This document shows, piece after piece, positions 6,711-12,748 of a stretch of DNA of 14,671 bases. Position 1 is the stretch's first letter. Each line of letters begins with the position of its first letter. The translations under genes were made by a program, and so were the position numbers. The stretch lies in assembly GCA_031283385.1 (NCBI GenBank), contig JAITBW010000062.1, positions 1-14,671 of the forward strand, read 5' to 3'. This stretch comes from Nitrososphaerota archaeon. Lineage in GTDB: Archaea > Thermoproteota > Bathyarchaeia > Bathyarchaeales > Bathycorpusculaceae. A model generated the notes under the pieces. It had not been told where the DNA came from. It was given only the letters and a program-made list of their open reading frames with translations, and did no database searches.

Positions 6711-7757
6711 ATGTTTGAAATCGATGGTAATCAAAAAAGCGGAAGCGGCACAATTTTACGTTTAGCTATAGCACTATCAGCTATTACCCAACAACCTTTA
6801 CACATAGTTAACATTCGAAAACAGCGACCACAGCCGGGGTTGAAGCGGCAGCATCTTGAGTCTGTTTTGACAGCGGCAAAACTTTGTAGTGCTACAGTTG
6901 AGGGTGCTAGACTTGGTTCTGAAGAACTCTATTTTACTCCTAACCTTATTGTAGGCGGATCTGTTGAGACAGTAATTGAAACAGCTGGGAGTATACCTAT
7001 GCTTTTCATGGCGGCTCTTCCTATTTGTGTATACGCTAAAAATCCTGTAACTTTACATGTAGCTAAGGGTGGAACAGATACTATGTTTGCTCCAACAGTT
7101 AACTATCTTAAATTTGTGCTGCTTCCAACATTGTATAAAATGGGTGTTAAGGCAGAGTTAACTGTGCAAAAATACGGCTACTACCCAAAGGGTATGGGTG
7201 AGGCAACATTGACTGTAGAACCCGTTTCCAAGCTTCGACATATTCAACTTGAAAATTTTGGTAAACTCGAACGTGTTAGCGGAGTCTCTGTTTGCACTTT
7301 TTTAGCTGACAGACAAGTTGCTAGCCGACAAGCTAACACTGCAATACAGACTCTAACTAAACAGGGCATTACCTGTAAGACACAAATCCGCGTTTTAGAT
7401 GACACGTCAAATTCTTACCAGAAGGGCAGCTCCATTGCATTGTGGGCTAAAACAGACACAGGCACTATCATTGGAGCAGACGCTATTGGAAAACTTGGGA
7501 AAACAAGTGAATCTGTTGGAGAGAATGCCGCAAAAACGCTAATTGCTGAATTGAAAAGTCAGTCTACAGTTGACACGTTTTTAGCCGACATGCTTATTCC
7601 CTATATGGCATTAGCTGAGGGCAACTCATTTTTTTACACCAAATGTCTTTCAGAGCATATTGAAGCTAACATTTGGCTTATGGAAACAATGTTAAACTCA
7701 AAGTTTAATATTGAAAAAGTAAATAACATGCTGTATAGAATAGAAAAAACTTGTTGA
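6711..7757 (+). CDS. rtcA: RNA 3'-terminal phosphate cyclase family protein with a divergent active site
   Basis: RtcA normally converts an RNA 3'-phosphate to a 2',3'-cyclic phosphate through an enzyme-AMP intermediate on a histidine. This 348-residue protein has the full family length and layout: IDG at the N-terminus, IRKQRPQPGLKRQHL (35-49), ARLGSEELYF (66-75), GGTDTMFAP, and the C-terminal segment SEHIEANIWLME with the likely nucleotidyl-acceptor His316. Two regions are unusual. The glycine-rich loop GEGGGQ, nearly invariant in active cyclases, reads KSGSGT (9-14), so Glu becomes Ser10 and Gln becomes Thr14. The usual Gln of the GSIxLLLQ segment is Met100. The protein may be a cyclase with altered nucleotide or metal binding, or a non-canonical relative, as Rcl1 is in eukaryotes. 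It lies 7 bp upstream of trm5, forming an apparent RNA-processing operon. ATG with a TATA-like box about 33 nt upstream. Confidence 0.88.
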   Translation: MFEIDGNQKSGSGTILRLAIALSAITQQPLHIVNIRKQRPQPGLKRQHLESVLTAAKLCSATVEGARLGSEELYFTPNLIVGGSVETVIETAGSIPMLFMAALPICVYAKNPVTLHVAKGGTDTMFAPTVNYLKFVLLPTLYKMGVKAELTVQKYGYYPKGMGEATLTVEPVSKLRHIQLENFGKLERVSGVSVCTFLADRQVASRQANTAIQTLTKQGITCKTQIRVLDDTSNSYQKGSSIALWAKTDTGTIIGADAIGKLGKTSESVGENAAKTLIAELKSQSTVDTFLADMLIPYMALAEGNSFFYTKCLSEHIEANIWLMETMLNSKFNIEKVNNMLYRIEKTC

Positions 7758-7764
7758 CTATAAC

Positions 7765-8835
7765 ATGCCAAACAATATCTGCCTCAAAGTGCCTAAAAAA
7801 TTAGGCGAAAAAACAATCTCTCTAACTCATAAACTTGAAATAGTCAACAAAAACCTACACATAAAAAACCAACAAAACAACCTATACATTCCACTTATAA
7901 GAACACCAAACGAAGAAGAACTATCACAATTAAAAAACATCACCCAAGAAATAGCCATTATAGATACTGAGGATTTCACTGAAAAACGCTCTACCCCGGA
8001 AACTTTGACGGACGCCCTTAAAAGACAATTACAACATAACCTACACTCAAACATCCCCCACTCATTTGATGTTATTGGCGATATAGCAATTATTGAAATT
8101 CCACCTGAACTAACTAATTACAAAAACCTCATTGGACAAGTCATTCTAAAAACTCATAAAAACATAAAAAGCGTTCACGCAAAAGCCAGCGCAATTAGCG
8201 GCATATACCGCATACGCGACCTAACATGCATCGCAGGCGAAAACAGAACAAAAACCATCTACAACGAATACAACTGCCAATACCACATAGACGTAGCTAG
8301 AGCATATTTTTCCCCAAGACTATCCCAAGAACACCATAGAGTAGCAACACTTGTAAACCCTAACGAAGCCGTAGCAGACCTCTTCGCAGGCGTTGGCCCA
8401 TTCGCAATACCTATATGCAAATTATGCCCTACAGCACAAGTATACGCCATAGACATAAACCCCGACGCAGTTGAACTGCTAAAAATAAACATTAAAACAA
8501 ACAAAGTCGAAAACCAAATTCACCCCTTACTAGGAGACGCCAGAAAATTAGCCAACGACAAACTATCTGGAATCGCTGACAGAGTAATCATGAACCTACC
8601 AGAAACCGCAATAGACTTCATTGACACTGCATGCCAAACTTTGAAACCATCAGGAGGAATTATACACTTTTACGGATTTACACGTAAACCTGACACCATT
8701 GACGATTTGAAAACACACTTTACACACCTAATTGAACAACAAGGCAGAAAAATAACAACATTTCACTGCATTAAACGCGTCCGAGAAACAGCTCCATATG
8801 AACAACAAATAGTGATAGACGCTCAAATCCATTAA
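7765..8835 (+). CDS. trm5: tRNA (guanine37-N1)-methyltransferase Trm5
   Basis: Class I SAM-dependent methyltransferase of 356 residues that makes m1G37 next to the anticodon and so prevents +1 frameshifting. An N-terminal D1-like region (about 1-75) recognises tRNA. The middle domain carries GIYRIR (146-151), with the Arg expected near the catalytic site, and FSPRLSQEH (182-190), with Glu189 at the position of the general-base Glu of Methanocaldococcus Trm5. The Rossmann domain has motif I DLFAGVGPFA (205-214), the acidic residue of motif II in YAIDINP (227-233), and the NLPE catalytic loop (277-280). The D1 region and length fit the archaeal Trm5b type. ATG follows the rtcA stop by 7 bp, so the two are likely co-transcribed. 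The coding strand is strikingly rich in A and C, unlike rtcA just upstream. Confidence 0.93.
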   Translation: MPNNICLKVPKKLGEKTISLTHKLEIVNKNLHIKNQQNNLYIPLIRTPNEEELSQLKNITQEIAIIDTEDFTEKRSTPETLTDALKRQLQHNLHSNIPHSFDVIGDIAIIEIPPELTNYKNLIGQVILKTHKNIKSVHAKASAISGIYRIRDLTCIAGENRTKTIYNEYNCQYHIDVARAYFSPRLSQEHHRVATLVNPNEAVADLFAGVGPFAIPICKLCPTAQVYAIDINPDAVELLKINIKTNKVENQIHPLLGDARKLANDKLSGIADRVIMNLPETAIDFIDTACQTLKPSGGIIHFYGFTRKPDTIDDLKTHFTHLIEQQGRKITTFHCIKRVRETAPYEQQIVIDAQIH

Positions 8836-8879
8836 TCACACTAACTGTGACAATTTACATATGTATAGTTGATAACCCG
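8836..8879. terminator. Convergent trm5/DUF371 junction with short inverted repeat
   Basis: The 44-bp gap between convergent genes contains TCACA (8836-8840) and TGTGA (8846-8850), a 5-bp inverted repeat around 5 nt immediately after the trm5 stop. There is no long T tract on either strand here, so terminator function is only a guess. Confidence 0.25.
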
Positions 8880-9308
8880 TTAAGATAAAATGAGTGTTAT
8901 TTTGACGTGCTGCTTTGGATCTCTAAGTTTTTCAACAAACAATCGAGATAAATCCACTGCTGCTTTATCCGCCCTTATCGCCAAAGTACGCTCAGACGCG
9001 AAAACACTTTTCCTAACAACCATATCTACACTACTACTAAAGTCAAGGTCAGCTGAACCATACGCAGTTACTTGTTCAACTAAACCGTCAACTTCAATTA
9101 ACATAACCATTTTAGCATTACCATAGCGCAGTCTTTGTTTAAACTCTGAATTTAAATCTGAAACCGCCTTATTAGCCCCTACAGCTATAATGCAATCACC
9201 CTGCTTTGATAATTCTTTATCTTTGGTAATCATTAGTGTAGTTGGGTGAGTAGCTAAAACATTTTCATGCCCAAAAGCTAAAATCTGCTCTTTTAACTGA
9301 TTTACCAT
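8880..9308 (-). CDS. DUF371 family protein
   Basis: A 142-residue protein that matches the archaeal DUF371 pattern: FGHENVLATHPTTLMITKD (12-30), then GDCIIAVGANKAV (37-49), SEFKQRL, and a central GSADLDF. The family is widespread in archaea and structurally uncharacterised as far as I know; the conserved Gly-His, His-Pro-Thr-Thr and Gly-Asp-Cys elements suggest a ligand- or metal-binding site, but no reaction is established. No signal peptide or membrane segment. The ATG has GAGG about 9 nt upstream on its own strand (GAGGTTTATGG before ATG). It follows fen1 by about 45 bp on the same strand and could be co-transcribed with it, which may hint at a DNA or RNA maintenance role. The family call is confident; function is unknown. 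Confidence 0.88.
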   Translation of the reverse strand: MVNQLKEQILAFGHENVLATHPTTLMITKDKELSKQGDCIIAVGANKAVSDLNSEFKQRLRYGNAKMVMLIEVDGLVEQVTAYGSADLDFSSSVDMVVRKSVFASERTLAIRADKAAVDLSRLFVEKLRDPKQHVKITLILS

Positions 9309-9353
9309 CCATAAACCTCAATAGCCTTTACTTTTCCATTTGTAAACACGCGT

Positions 9354-10388
9354 TTAAGTGAACCATTTTTCTAATGATGTTTTACTCTTCTGTTTTTTAT
9401 TTCCTATAGTCATGCGTTCAAGGGCTTTTTGTATGCGCTCTTCTGAAAACTCTTTTTCTCCACAAAGAAAATCAACAATGCCTTGTGTGTTCGGCTCTTT
9501 CCAACTCATTTTATAATCATCTGAAACTTTTGGTTGAAGAAAAATATCTCTAATCTCGTTTGGCTCAACTGGAAAAGAATAATCTTTAATATGTGACAGT
9601 GCCGTCTCTAAATTGCCATGTTCTTTAATTAATTTAAGCGCCGTTTTAGGACCTATTCCTTTAACACCATCGGGGTTAAAGTCTGTACCAATTAAAATAC
9701 CTACATCCACTAATTGCTCATGACTTAACTTGCAAAAACTCAAAATTTTGGACAATTCTGCTACTTCAGGTGTAATATCTACATACATATTTTTGCCTGG
9801 TAGCTTGCGTCTGCCTGAAATTGTAACGTTTCGTAACAGTTTAGTTGCTCCAAAGAGTAAACTGTCATAGTCTTGGCTCGCACAATAATCCGCGTTACCT
9901 TGCATAGTCATGTATGCCGCTTGAGCCTCCCCTTCACTGGGCGCTTGAATCCATGGTAGCCCCATTAACTCTACCAGTTTTATACTATCATCTAACATGT
10001 AGTCTTTCATAGTTGTGGCAGCTTGAGCATATACACGCATTTTAGCTATGTCACCCGCAGTGGCGGCTTTTTCATATTCTGCAATGGCCTGCGCTTTAAC
10101 TTGCTTTCGGCGCTCAATTTCTGTGGCTTTGAGCGCTGGAGATTTTCCATCGAAAACGTAGACTGGTTTTAAACCCATTTCAATAAGGTTGCTAGTACGA
10201 TAGAAGAGACCACTTAGGTGACTTGTGATTTTTCCTGTACTATCTTTAAGCGGCGTACCATCTGGTTGACGGATGATGCTTAAAAATTGATAAATAGCAT
10301 TGAAAGCATCTATAGCAATTACTTTCCCATTCAAATCTTTAAGCTTTACCGGAGTTTTTGGTATTAAATCTTTAAAGTTTACACCCAA
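9354..10388 (-). CDS. fen: Flap endonuclease 1 (FEN-1)
   Basis: Structure-specific 5' nuclease that removes flaps during Okazaki fragment maturation and base excision repair. With the start set at TTG 10388 the protein is 344 residues, begins MGVNFKDLIP, and the seven metal-binding acids fall at standard archaeal FEN-1 positions: Asp27, Asp80, Glu152, Glu154, Asp173, Asp175 and Asp236. The helix-hairpin-helix segment GVKGIGPKTALKLI (241-254) follows. A frame extension to TTG 10403 would add five residues and displace the family's conserved Gly2. The TATA-like box (10415-10430) is about 33 nt from TTG 10388 but only about 19 from TTG 10403, which also favours the shorter form. The C-terminal PCNA-binding motif reads KTSLEKWF (336-343): the usual leading Gln is Lys, with Leu, Trp and Phe kept. 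Followed downstream by a DUF371 gene. Confidence 0.95.
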   Translation of the reverse strand: MGVNFKDLIPKTPVKLKDLNGKVIAIDAFNAIYQFLSIIRQPDGTPLKDSTGKITSHLSGLFYRTSNLIEMGLKPVYVFDGKSPALKATEIERRKQVKAQAIAEYEKAATAGDIAKMRVYAQAATTMKDYMLDDSIKLVELMGLPWIQAPSEGEAQAAYMTMQGNADYCASQDYDSLLFGATKLLRNVTISGRRKLPGKNMYVDITPEVAELSKILSFCKLSHEQLVDVGILIGTDFNPDGVKGIGPKTALKLIKEHGNLETALSHIKDYSFPVEPNEIRDIFLQPKVSDDYKMSWKEPNTQGIVDFLCGEKEFSEERIQKALERMTIGNKKQKSKTSLEKWFT

Positions 10389-10414
10389 ACGAACACCACA
10401 CAAAAAATAAGCAC

Positions 10415-10430
10415 TAAATTAAATAATAAA
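10415..10430 (-). promoter_or_regulatory. TATA-like promoter element of fen
   Basis: An AT-only stretch (TTTATTATTTAATTTA on the minus strand) is centred about 33 nt upstream of the TTG start at 10388, consistent with a leaderless or very short-leader mRNA and with the chosen start. No Shine-Dalgarno is visible. Confidence 0.45.
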
Positions 10431-10499
10431 TTTTTTCGCTCAAAAAAATCTTTTAGACTATATGCAACCAAATGCTGAAACTATTTCAGCGAAAAAATT
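10429..10499. repeat. 12-bp inverted repeat enclosing and overlapping a 7-bp hairpin
   Basis: AATTTTTTCGCT (10429-10440) and AGCGAAAAAATT (10488-10499) are perfect 12-bp inverted repeats 47 bp apart. Inside them GCTGAAA (10474-10480) and TTTCAGC (10484-10490) form a perfect 7-bp hairpin with a 3-nt loop. The two structures share AGC at 10488-10490, so they are partly mutually exclusive. The left arm abuts the fen TATA-like element. Function could be operator, transcription roadblock or terminator; none is shown by the sequence. Confidence 0.6.
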
Positions 10500-10564
10500 G
10501 ATTTAACTCAAAATTAGCTATCTGACTATTTACGGCTTTAACATTGGCTAGTTTAGGTAAATTA

Positions 10565-10598
10565 GAAACATGTTGTTTCAAGCATAGCAGTTATAAGC
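10565..10598 (+). promoter_or_regulatory. Palindrome plus TATA-like box upstream of the zinc ribbon/aEF1-beta pair
   Basis: GAAACA (10565-10570) and TGTTTC (10574-10579) form a 6-bp inverted repeat with a 3-nt spacer just upstream of TTATAAGC (10591-10598), a TATA-like box. Transcription should start near 10620, leaving a short leader that holds GAAGGT (10621-10626) before ATG 10634. The palindrome sits where an archaeal activator or repressor could contact the promoter. Confidence 0.45.
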
Positions 10599-10633
10599 AA
10601 CCCTTACATTAACATCGCAAGAAGGTATAGCTT

Positions 10634-10819
10634 ATGGCAGAAAGGAATGCTTTATCACTAGTAACCTGCACAAGTTGCGGTAAACCAATTGCGCCAGGAT
10701 CCGAGTCAACAAAGTTTCAATGTCCAAACTGCGGCGAGATGCAAATTAAACGCGATGGAAAATGCCGCAAATTCGGTCGTCTCTATAAATGTCCAAAATG
10801 TGCTTTCGAAGGACCATAA
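10634..10819 (+). CDS. Small zinc-ribbon protein (DUF1610 / HVO_2753-like)
   Basis: A 61-residue protein almost wholly made of zinc-binding motifs: CTSC (12-15), CPNC (30-33), a single Cys, and CPKC near the C-terminus, with basic residues between (KRDGKCRKFGR). This is the pattern of the archaeal RNA-binding-type small zinc proteins that are encoded immediately upstream of aEF1-beta in many archaea. Such proteins are thought to act with RNA or the ribosome, but the exact job here is unknown. GAAGGT lies about 8 nt before the ATG. The next gene begins 16 bp after the stop, so the two form an operon. Confidence 0.9.
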   Translation: MAERNALSLVTCTSCGKPIAPGSESTKFQCPNCGEMQIKRDGKCRKFGRLYKCPKCAFEGP

Positions 10820-10835
10820 CGTTAGGTGACTTTTG

Positions 10836-11117
10836 ATGGGTGCTATTCTTGTAACATACAAAGTTTTTCCAGAAGGTATATTGAAAGATTTTGAACCTCT
10901 AAAAGCTGAAATAACAAAAATTCTCCCAGAATCCTCTAAAATTGAAGGATGGGGCGAAGAACCAGTTGCTTTTGGTTTGGTCGCGTTACTTGTTCAAATA
11001 CGGTTCCCTGAAGACGTAACAGGCGTTGTTGATGAATTCGAAGTTGAACTAGGAAAAATCAAGGGCGTAAGTCAAGTTCAAACTTTTCAAATTCGCCGAA
11101 CAAGCAGAGACTACTAA
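10836..11117 (+). CDS. ef1b: Translation elongation factor 1-beta (aEF1B)
   Basis: A 93-residue guanine nucleotide exchange factor for aEF1A; it promotes GDP release so the factor can load a new aminoacyl-tRNA. The sequence matches the archaeal family: MGAILVTYKVFPEG at the N-terminus, KIEGWGEEPVAFGLVALLVQIRFPE in the middle (written in parts: IEGWGEEP, then FGLVAL), and a C-terminal VSQVQTFQIRR. The length is normal for the archaeal protein, which is just the catalytic domain of the eukaryotic factor. I place the start at ATG 10836 rather than TTG 10833 because AGGTGA (10824-10829), an excellent Shine-Dalgarno, is then 6 nt away. It is the second gene of the zinc ribbon/aEF1-beta pair. Confidence 0.95.
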   Translation: MGAILVTYKVFPEGILKDFEPLKAEITKILPESSKIEGWGEEPVAFGLVALLVQIRFPEDVTGVVDEFEVELGKIKGVSQVQTFQIRRTSRDY

Positions 11118-11195
11118 TTAAACAATAGATAAATCTTTTAACTCTTATTTTCTTTCAACTACAAGTTCAATTTTCGTTACCAAAACACACTTAGG

Positions 11196-11220
11196 GTTAA
11201 ACACTAATTATTTGAAAAGG
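11196..11220 (+). promoter_or_regulatory. TATA-like box and weak ribosome binding site before the Cys-rich gene
   Basis: GTTAAACA (11197-11204 region) is centred about 30 nt before TTG 11229, and GAAAAGG (11214-11220) is a weak Shine-Dalgarno-like run 8 nt before it. The upstream 11118-11195 is T-rich after the aEF1-beta stop and holds no gene. Confidence 0.35.
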
Positions 11221-11228
11221 TTACTAAC

Positions 11229-11702
11229 TTGTCAGACTTAGCTAACAGTTGCGAATACTTAAACATTGACAAAACGTGTACTCACATTAGTGATAACCCT
11301 AAAACGAAAACTTTTCGACAATTAAACTGTAAAAACAGCCAAAATATTACCATCTGCTGTTACCTCTGTACATTCAGATCCCAATGCGCTACAAGCTGTA
11401 AATATCTAGGACAACCTGAAAACTTGTCTAAACAACAACATGCAACCAAGGACACATACACTGACACCGACAAAGAACTCAAAGATGACTTATCCCAGTT
11501 TGAAAGCGTTCCAGTCACTTTTTGTTTTTCCTGCAATATAGAAATGGTCTGGACTAAAACCCAGTTTACAATAGACGCTTGGAGGGGCACATCTCATAGT
11601 ACATTGACCTGTGATGATAAATCGTTACCTGTTACTGTTCTTTTATGCCCTAAGTGTGGCAAAATTGAATTTAAAGCAGATATAACGGAGAAGAAGAGGT
11701 AG
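11229..11702 (+). CDS. Unknown Cys-rich protein with a predicted C-terminal zinc ribbon
   Basis: A 157-residue soluble protein I cannot place in a named family. The N-terminal part has eight Cys (8, 17, 34, 43, 44, 47, 53, 57), including CCYLC (43-47) and SCKYLG (56-61), spaced as in a zinc- or Fe-S-binding knot. A polar, acidic linker (about 62-92) follows. The C-terminal part has CFSC (99-102) and CPKC (140-143) separated by a beta-rich stretch, a classic zinc ribbon. The start is TTG 11229, preceded by GAAAAGG; no better in-frame start is near, and the Cys at residue 8 argues against a later one. The TRAM-domain gene begins 7 bp after the stop, so the two are probably co-transcribed and the protein may act on RNA or in translation. 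That last point is inference from context. Confidence 0.78.
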   Translation: MSDLANSCEYLNIDKTCTHISDNPKTKTFRQLNCKNSQNITICCYLCTFRSQCATSCKYLGQPENLSKQQHATKDTYTDTDKELKDDLSQFESVPVTFCFSCNIEMVWTKTQFTIDAWRGTSHSTLTCDDKSLPVTVLLCPKCGKIEFKADITEKKR

Positions 11703-11709
11703 ATAGAGT

Positions 11710-11949
11710 ATGGTTCATCGTAGAGTCCGTGGCGGGAAATTCAAAATCAAATATGAAGAAAAACCTTGCCCAGTAGAATTAGACCAAGAAATAGACGTAA
11801 CTATAATCGATTTAGCACCAAATGGCGATGGACGCTTAATCATCCGCGGCTATAACATACTCGTGCCTAAAGCTAAACCACGCGACTACGTAAAAATTAA
11901 AATAACCAATATTGATGATAAAAACGTCACTGGTCAAATAATCTCCTAA
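11710..11949 (+). CDS. Stand-alone TRAM-domain protein
   Basis: A 79-residue single-domain protein with an OB-fold TRAM domain: a short basic N-terminal tail (MVHRRVRGGK), then VELDQEIDVTIIDLAPNGDG (core 24-41), IIRGYNILVP (44-53), and DYVKIKITNI before a final strand. TRAM domains bind RNA and occur in tRNA-modifying enzymes such as MiaB and TrmA; in archaea small stand-alone versions act as RNA chaperones, including in cold-adapted methanogens. GAGGT about 10 nt upstream, inside the end of the preceding gene, serves as ribosome binding site. It is the second gene of a pair with the Cys-rich protein. Confident in domain and general RNA-binding role; the specific RNA is unknown. Confidence 0.92.
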   Translation: MVHRRVRGGKFKIKYEEKPCPVELDQEIDVTIIDLAPNGDGRLIIRGYNILVPKAKPRDYVKIKITNIDDKNVTGQIIS

Positions 11950-12445
11950 ATGATTCTTGGTATTTGAGTGAACGTGTGCTTCATCCATCATCCAACACGA
12001 TTTAAGATACATATTCACTATTTCTAAAACTCGCAGTACAGACTTTTCTTATGTCTTGACACATAGCAACCACTCTCACTATATGTCAGTTAAAAAAACA
12101 TTAACAATTTGATATTTGCTCTTAACTGACATTTTTACAAAAAACTCGAACGTATTAAGCAACCATTTTTTGTTAAAAACAATCTATCTATTATGCTACC
12201 TTTTTTGCTTAGCAGTTATTTTTTTAGCCAAGTCCTTTTTTGTTAAATTAATTGCTTGTTTGTGTTGGGTCAGTGTTATTTGACGATTTCTCACAGCTAT
12301 TATGCTCAAAGCCGTCGCCTCACATCATCCCTAGATAAATTGATGTGTTTATGTTAAATTTAATGGTTTTGCATGTTTTGTTAATTTGTAATGGCGAAAA
12401 AATTATGTAAAACGCTTTGTTGTCACATGTTTTTGGCGTAATTTA
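11950..12445. other. Long gene-poor region with several inverted and direct repeats
   Basis: No protein or known RNA gene is recognised in about 500 bp. Structures seen: ATGTCAGTTAA/TTAACTGACAT (listed separately); TAAGCAA (12156-12162) with TTGCTTA (12205-12211); and CACATCA (12321-12327) with TGATGTG (12341-12347). Direct repeats are TTTTTTGTTAAA at 12166-12177 and 12236-12247, and CTATTATGCT at 12188-12197 and 12297-12306. The region is T-rich on the plus strand. It may hold the 3' end of the TRAM transcript, a structured non-coding RNA, or decayed sequence. Confidence 0.4.
12083..12132. repeat. Perfect 11-bp inverted repeat followed by a short T run
   Basis: ATGTCAGTTAA (12083-12093) pairs exactly with TTAACTGACAT (12122-12132) across a 28-nt loop, with TTTT directly after the right arm. 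It could be a terminator stem for the TRAM transcript, a regulator-binding pair, or part of a non-coding RNA. An 11-bp perfect match over 50 bp is unlikely to be trivial, although AT-rich DNA raises the chance level. Confidence 0.6.
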
Positions 12446-12475
12446 TCGACATTTGTCGAAGCTAAATCTTTAAAA
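12446..12475 (+). promoter_or_regulatory. Palindrome and TATA-like box of the acidic miniprotein gene
   Basis: TCGACA (12446-12451) and TGTCGA (12454-12459) form a 6-bp inverted repeat with a 2-nt spacer, 10 bp upstream of TTTAAAA (12469-12475), a TATA-like box. Transcription should start near 12498 with a leader of about 32 nt containing GAGGTGA. The GC content of the arms stands out in this AT-rich region, supporting a protein-binding site. Confidence 0.45.
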
Positions 12476-12529
12476 TTGACTGTGAATAGTGGATACTTAA
12501 CCGCTTTTGTGGTGAGGTGAAAAAAGGTA

Positions 12530-12607
12530 ATGTTGATGTATAGAATTGAAGAGGATGAAGAGTGGGAAGAAGGCGAAGATGAAGAGTGGGAAGAAGAAGA
12601 ATGGTAA
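12530..12607 (+). CDS. 25-aa ultra-acidic Glu/Trp-repeat miniprotein
   Basis: A very short open frame that looks genuinely translated: GAGGTGA (12514-12520), one of the best Shine-Dalgarno sequences in the window, lies 9 nt before ATG 12530; a second ATG at 12536 has AAAGGT 7 nt upstream. A TATA-like box with an adjacent palindrome lies upstream. After a short head (MLMYRI), residues 7-25 comprise 15 Glu/Asp, three Trp (12, 20, 25) and one Gly. DEEWEE is repeated at an 8-residue offset, encoded by an exact 18-nt repeat (12554-12571 and 12578-12595). I know no named family with certainty. The peptide could bind a basic surface (ribosomal protein, histone-like protein or factor), mimic nucleic acid, or act as a leader peptide for ABCE1, which starts 141 bp downstream. 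Confidence 0.6.
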   Translation: MLMYRIEEDEEWEEGEDEEWEEEEW

Positions 12608-12748
12608 ACAGCCTTTTTGACGCCTTATTAATACTTCTTTTCTTTTAATTCTTTATAATGTTTTTTTGTAAAGCTAGAAAAATGTAGGTAATTTCTGTTT
12701 TTGTTAAGGTTATGGTTTATTACTGTCTTTTTAACTTTTATTTTTGCC
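12608..12748 (+). promoter_or_regulatory. T-rich spacer: terminator of the miniprotein gene and promoter of ABCE1
   Basis: Several pyrimidine and oligo-T runs (CCTTTTTGA, CTTCTTTTCTTTTAATTC, and T8 at 12660-12667) are suited to archaeal termination. TTTATTA (12716-12722) is centred 30 nt upstream of ATG 12749, predicting a leaderless ABCE1 mRNA; TTTATAATG near 12652-12660 is a possible second promoter giving a leader of about 65-70 nt. No Shine-Dalgarno precedes the ATG. Confidence 0.4.

Noticed and set aside
8890..9126. 78-codon plus-strand frame
   Set aside because: Antisense to the DUF371 gene, whose family motifs are clear; Ser/Thr/Leu-rich shadow product.
11360..11590. 76-codon minus-strand frame
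   Set aside because: Antisense to the Cys-rich gene, which has a coherent zinc-ribbon pattern and a downstream partner; no start signals on the minus strand.
11836..12018. 60-codon minus-strand frame overlapping the TRAM gene end
   Set aside because: Overlaps the TRAM domain in antisense; no ribosome binding site and no recognisable domain.
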